From NCBI GenBank assembly GCA_002311285.1, contig DBZU01000072.1, forward strand, positions 41,535-94,748: a stretch of DNA of 53,214 nt. Direction: 5' to 3'. A model generated the notes under the pieces. It was not told the DNA's origin. It ran no database searches and saw nothing but the letters and a program-made list of their open reading frames with translations. Of the stretch, positions 52,965 through 53,214 are shown piece after piece. The translations under genes and the position numbers were made by a program. The DNA is from Dehalococcoidia bacterium UBA1152 (GTDB lineage Bacteria > Chloroflexota > Dehalococcoidia > Lucifugimonadales > UBA2962). Position 1 is the stretch's first letter. Each line of letters starts with the position of its first letter.

Positions 52965-53214
52965 AGGTCCAGTAAAAAAATTTAAAAGTCAAAAAAAATT
53001 ATTAAATGTCAATATCCTAAAACGAGAGGACATCACTGATGATTTATTAAAGATTTGGGTCGAGAAACCAGATGGTTTTACTTTCAAACCCGGTCAGTAT
53101 TGCACTATTGGTATTGATGGTATTGAGAGAGCATATTCTATAGTTTCGTCTCCTCATGAGGAAAATCTTGAGTTATTTGTCGAGTTGGTCCCAAAAAGTC
53201 AAGGTGGAGTTTTA
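52951..53214 (+). CDS. Ferredoxin/flavodoxin-NADP reductase-like protein (3' end cut by window edge)
   Basis: 88 residues visible, no stop. After a basic leader, FKPGQYCTIGI and RAYSIVSSPHE are the FAD-binding barrel motif (R-x-Y-S) of the ferredoxin reductase superfamily. The NAD(P) domain and any ferredoxin part lie beyond the edge. ATG lies inside the end of the MocA-like gene. Confidence 0.8.
   Translation, partial: MTNIKGPVKKFKSQKKLLNVNILKREDITDDLLKIWVEKPDGFTFKPGQYCTIGIDGIERAYSIVSSPHEENLELFVELVPKSQGGVL

Noticed and set aside
1..53214. CRISPR array, insertion sequence or prophage
   Set aside because: No regularly spaced repeats, transposase or integrase, or phage structural genes were seen on reading both strands.

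Overview
The window is AT-rich, densely coded bacterial chromosome with 48 protein genes or gene fragments, one tRNA and no intact mobile element, CRISPR array or rRNA. The best taxonomic guess is a low-GC, free-living, probably aerobic member of the Chloroflexota, in or near the Dehalococcoidia / marine SAR202-type lineages. This is inference from gene content: ribosomal protein S12 carries an internal insertion like the one I recall from Dehalococcoidia, quinol is oxidised by an alternative complex III instead of a bc1 complex, an F420-dependent NADP reductase is present, and the heat-shock operon starts with an HspR-type regulator.

Layout. 1-7395 (minus) is a fused str/S10 ribosomal operon, rpsL-rpsG-fusA-rpsJ-rplC-rplD-rplW-rplB-rpsS-rplV-rpsC, without tuf. 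7739-9104 (plus) holds a DtxR-family regulator and a SAM methyltransferase, followed by a tRNA 3'-end-like fragment. 9248-17434 (minus) is a complete alternative complex III operon: a small membrane protein, pentaheme cytochrome ActA, split ActB1/ActB2, two NrfD-type subunits, ActD and monoheme cytochrome ActE. 17856-24923 carries a glutamate-semialdehyde-aminomutase-like enzyme, a TcuA/fumarate-reductase-like flavoprotein, a DUF5808 protein, tRNA-Gln(TTG), a squalene/phytoene synthase, a phosphotriesterase-family hydrolase and a glutamine-synthetase-like ligase. 26330-30212 carries a three-gene dissected glutamate synthase (GlxB/C/D or MgsA/B/C type) and a DUF3830 protein with an extra C-terminal domain.

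30216-32052 (minus) is thiD, a small Tat-like protein and bioY. 32187-35774 (plus) is rsmG, a flippase-like membrane protein and ilvD. 35809-37665 (minus) is a SelA-fold PLP enzyme and a double zinc-ribbon protein with a strong terminator. 38112-45532 (plus) is a seven-gene run: etfB, etfA, an unknown gene, an F420:NADP reductase, a histone-deacetylase-family amidohydrolase with a probable CTG start, a GMC oxidoreductase and a TPP enzyme. 45567-48496 (minus) is hspR-grpE-dnaK, whose promoter is overlapped by a perfect 8-3-8 palindrome. 48861-53214 has a 57-residue zinc ribbon, a sulfite-oxidase-family protein, an M16 peptidase, and XdhC, MocA-like and ferredoxin-reductase-like genes.

How they may work together: ActABCDEF would pass electrons from quinol to a cytochrome c or oxidase encoded elsewhere. 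The GS-like ligase plus GlxBCD have the composition of a gamma-glutamyl-amide route for amine nitrogen. The etf operon couples a flavoprotein electron carrier, F420/NADP exchange and several oxidising or cleaving enzymes, which suggests catabolism of small organic compounds. The strongest candidates for something undescribed are the GS/Glx/DUF3830 neighbourhood, the etf-unknown-npdG operon, and the palindromic operator of the heat-shock operon.
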